Assembly: GCA_964347415.1 (NCBI GenBank)
Contig: CAYFYJ010000003.1
Span: 1-59,074 of the forward strand
Source of the DNA: CAYFYJ01 sp964347415
Lineage (GTDB): Archaea; Aenigmatarchaeota; Aenigmatarchaeia; CG10238-14
Length of the DNA: 59,074 nt
Direction: 5' to 3'
The stretch's first letter is position 1. Each line of letters opens with the position of its first letter. Shown one piece after another: positions 58,932 to 59,074 of the stretch. The position numbers and the translations under genes are program-made. The notes beneath the pieces are model-generated. The model ran no database searches, was not told where the DNA came from, and saw only the letters and a list, made by a program, of their open reading frames with translations.

Positions 58932-59074
58932 ATGAGCAAAGGAATAGCTATTCAAACGATTCTGTATTTATTGATAGGGGTACTAGTGGTTGGGATAGTG
59001 GTTTACTTGGTTTACAGTTATGTAATGAATCCAATGTTACCCGAGACACAGTGTAGGACATTAGCAACCGCATG
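58932..59074 (+). CDS. Cys-rich pilin-like protein, tandem copy B (truncated by window edge)
   Basis: The first 47 codons of a gene that continues beyond the window. MSKGIAIQTILYLLIGVLVV is nearly identical to copy A through the TM helix, then diverges to SYVMNPMLPETQCRTLA, where the first Cys of the C-x6-W-C motif is reached. The Lys-Gly processing site is conserved. This shows the pilin array extends to the right. Confidence 0.75.
   Translation, partial: MSKGIAIQTILYLLIGVLVVGIVVYLVYSYVMNPMLPETQCRTLATA
58976..59016 (+). repeat. 41-bp coding repeat in pilin TM region, copy B
   Basis: Identical to 58612-58652; see copy A. The spacing between copies is 364 bp. Confidence 0.88.

Noticed and set aside
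1..59074. CRISPR arrays, transposases, integrases, prophage genes
   Set aside because: No short regularly spaced repeats and no recognisable mobile-element proteins were seen on either strand.
1..59074. tRNA or rRNA genes
   Set aside because: All intergenic gaps were read for T-loop-like GGTTCRA and acceptor pairing; none was convincing. Only the SRP RNA was found.

Overview
The window is a gene-dense, AT-rich stretch of archaeal chromosome. The archaeal assignment rests on an exosome Rrp42 subunit, ribosomal protein L39e, the GatD/GatE amidotransferase, RNA polymerase subunit L, both Dph2 and Dph5 of diphthamide synthesis, Trm5, an archaeal SRP RNA, an ADP-forming acetate-CoA ligase and TATA-box promoters placed 26-32 nt before many start codons. 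Several features suggest a small-genome lineage of the DPANN type (Aenigmarchaeota-like is a guess): reduced versions of standard proteins, many small membrane proteins, genes that overlap tail to tail, and large families of Cys-rich surface proteins. The lineage cannot be fixed from this sequence alone.

Layout. 1-3.9 kb: translation and RNA genes (rrp42, rpl39e, gatD, gatE). 4-8.7 kb: a transglutaminase-like protein, four tandem paralogous membrane/coiled-coil proteins and small membrane proteins. 8.7-12.3 kb: a chromosome-structure operon with a short-armed SMC, a PPC/DUF296 protein and ScpA. 12.3-16.9 kb: a compact Ech-type group 4 [NiFe] hydrogenase operon with a convergent maturation protease. 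17-22.9 kb: a DASS transporter, a HEXXH protein, a wHTH regulator with a C-terminal EF-hand loop, and a secreted GH5 glycoside hydrolase. 22.9-38.7 kb: mostly housekeeping (argS, PHP, SWIM, rhomboid, dph2, METTL5-like methyltransferase, rpoL, PflX-like radical SAM, pyrG, acetate-CoA ligase alpha, SRP RNA, Lon-like protease, M50-like protein, DedA, trm5, dph5, DUF357).

38.9-59.1 kb (running off the window): a large surface-machine locus. A leftward block encodes three paralogous polytopic membrane proteins and two coiled-coil proteins. A divergent rightward block encodes a PilT/VirB11-type secretion ATPase, a FlaJ/TadC-type platform protein with two T2SF-like halves, and at least fourteen single-TM proteins. 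Many of these have a Lys/Arg-Gly before the TM segment, like archaeal type IV prepilins, and most of the larger ones have Cys-rich ectodomains. The set includes two giant Cys-rich proteins (1120 and 778 aa), a pilin-like protein carrying a beta-propeller, and tandemly duplicated small pilins with a shared C-x6-W-C-x2-C motif and duplicated promoters. This locus is the best candidate in the window for a poorly described system: a Tad/type IV-pilus-like machine with disulfide-rich minor pilins. No prepilin peptidase, disulfide-forming enzyme or canonical major pilin is visible here.
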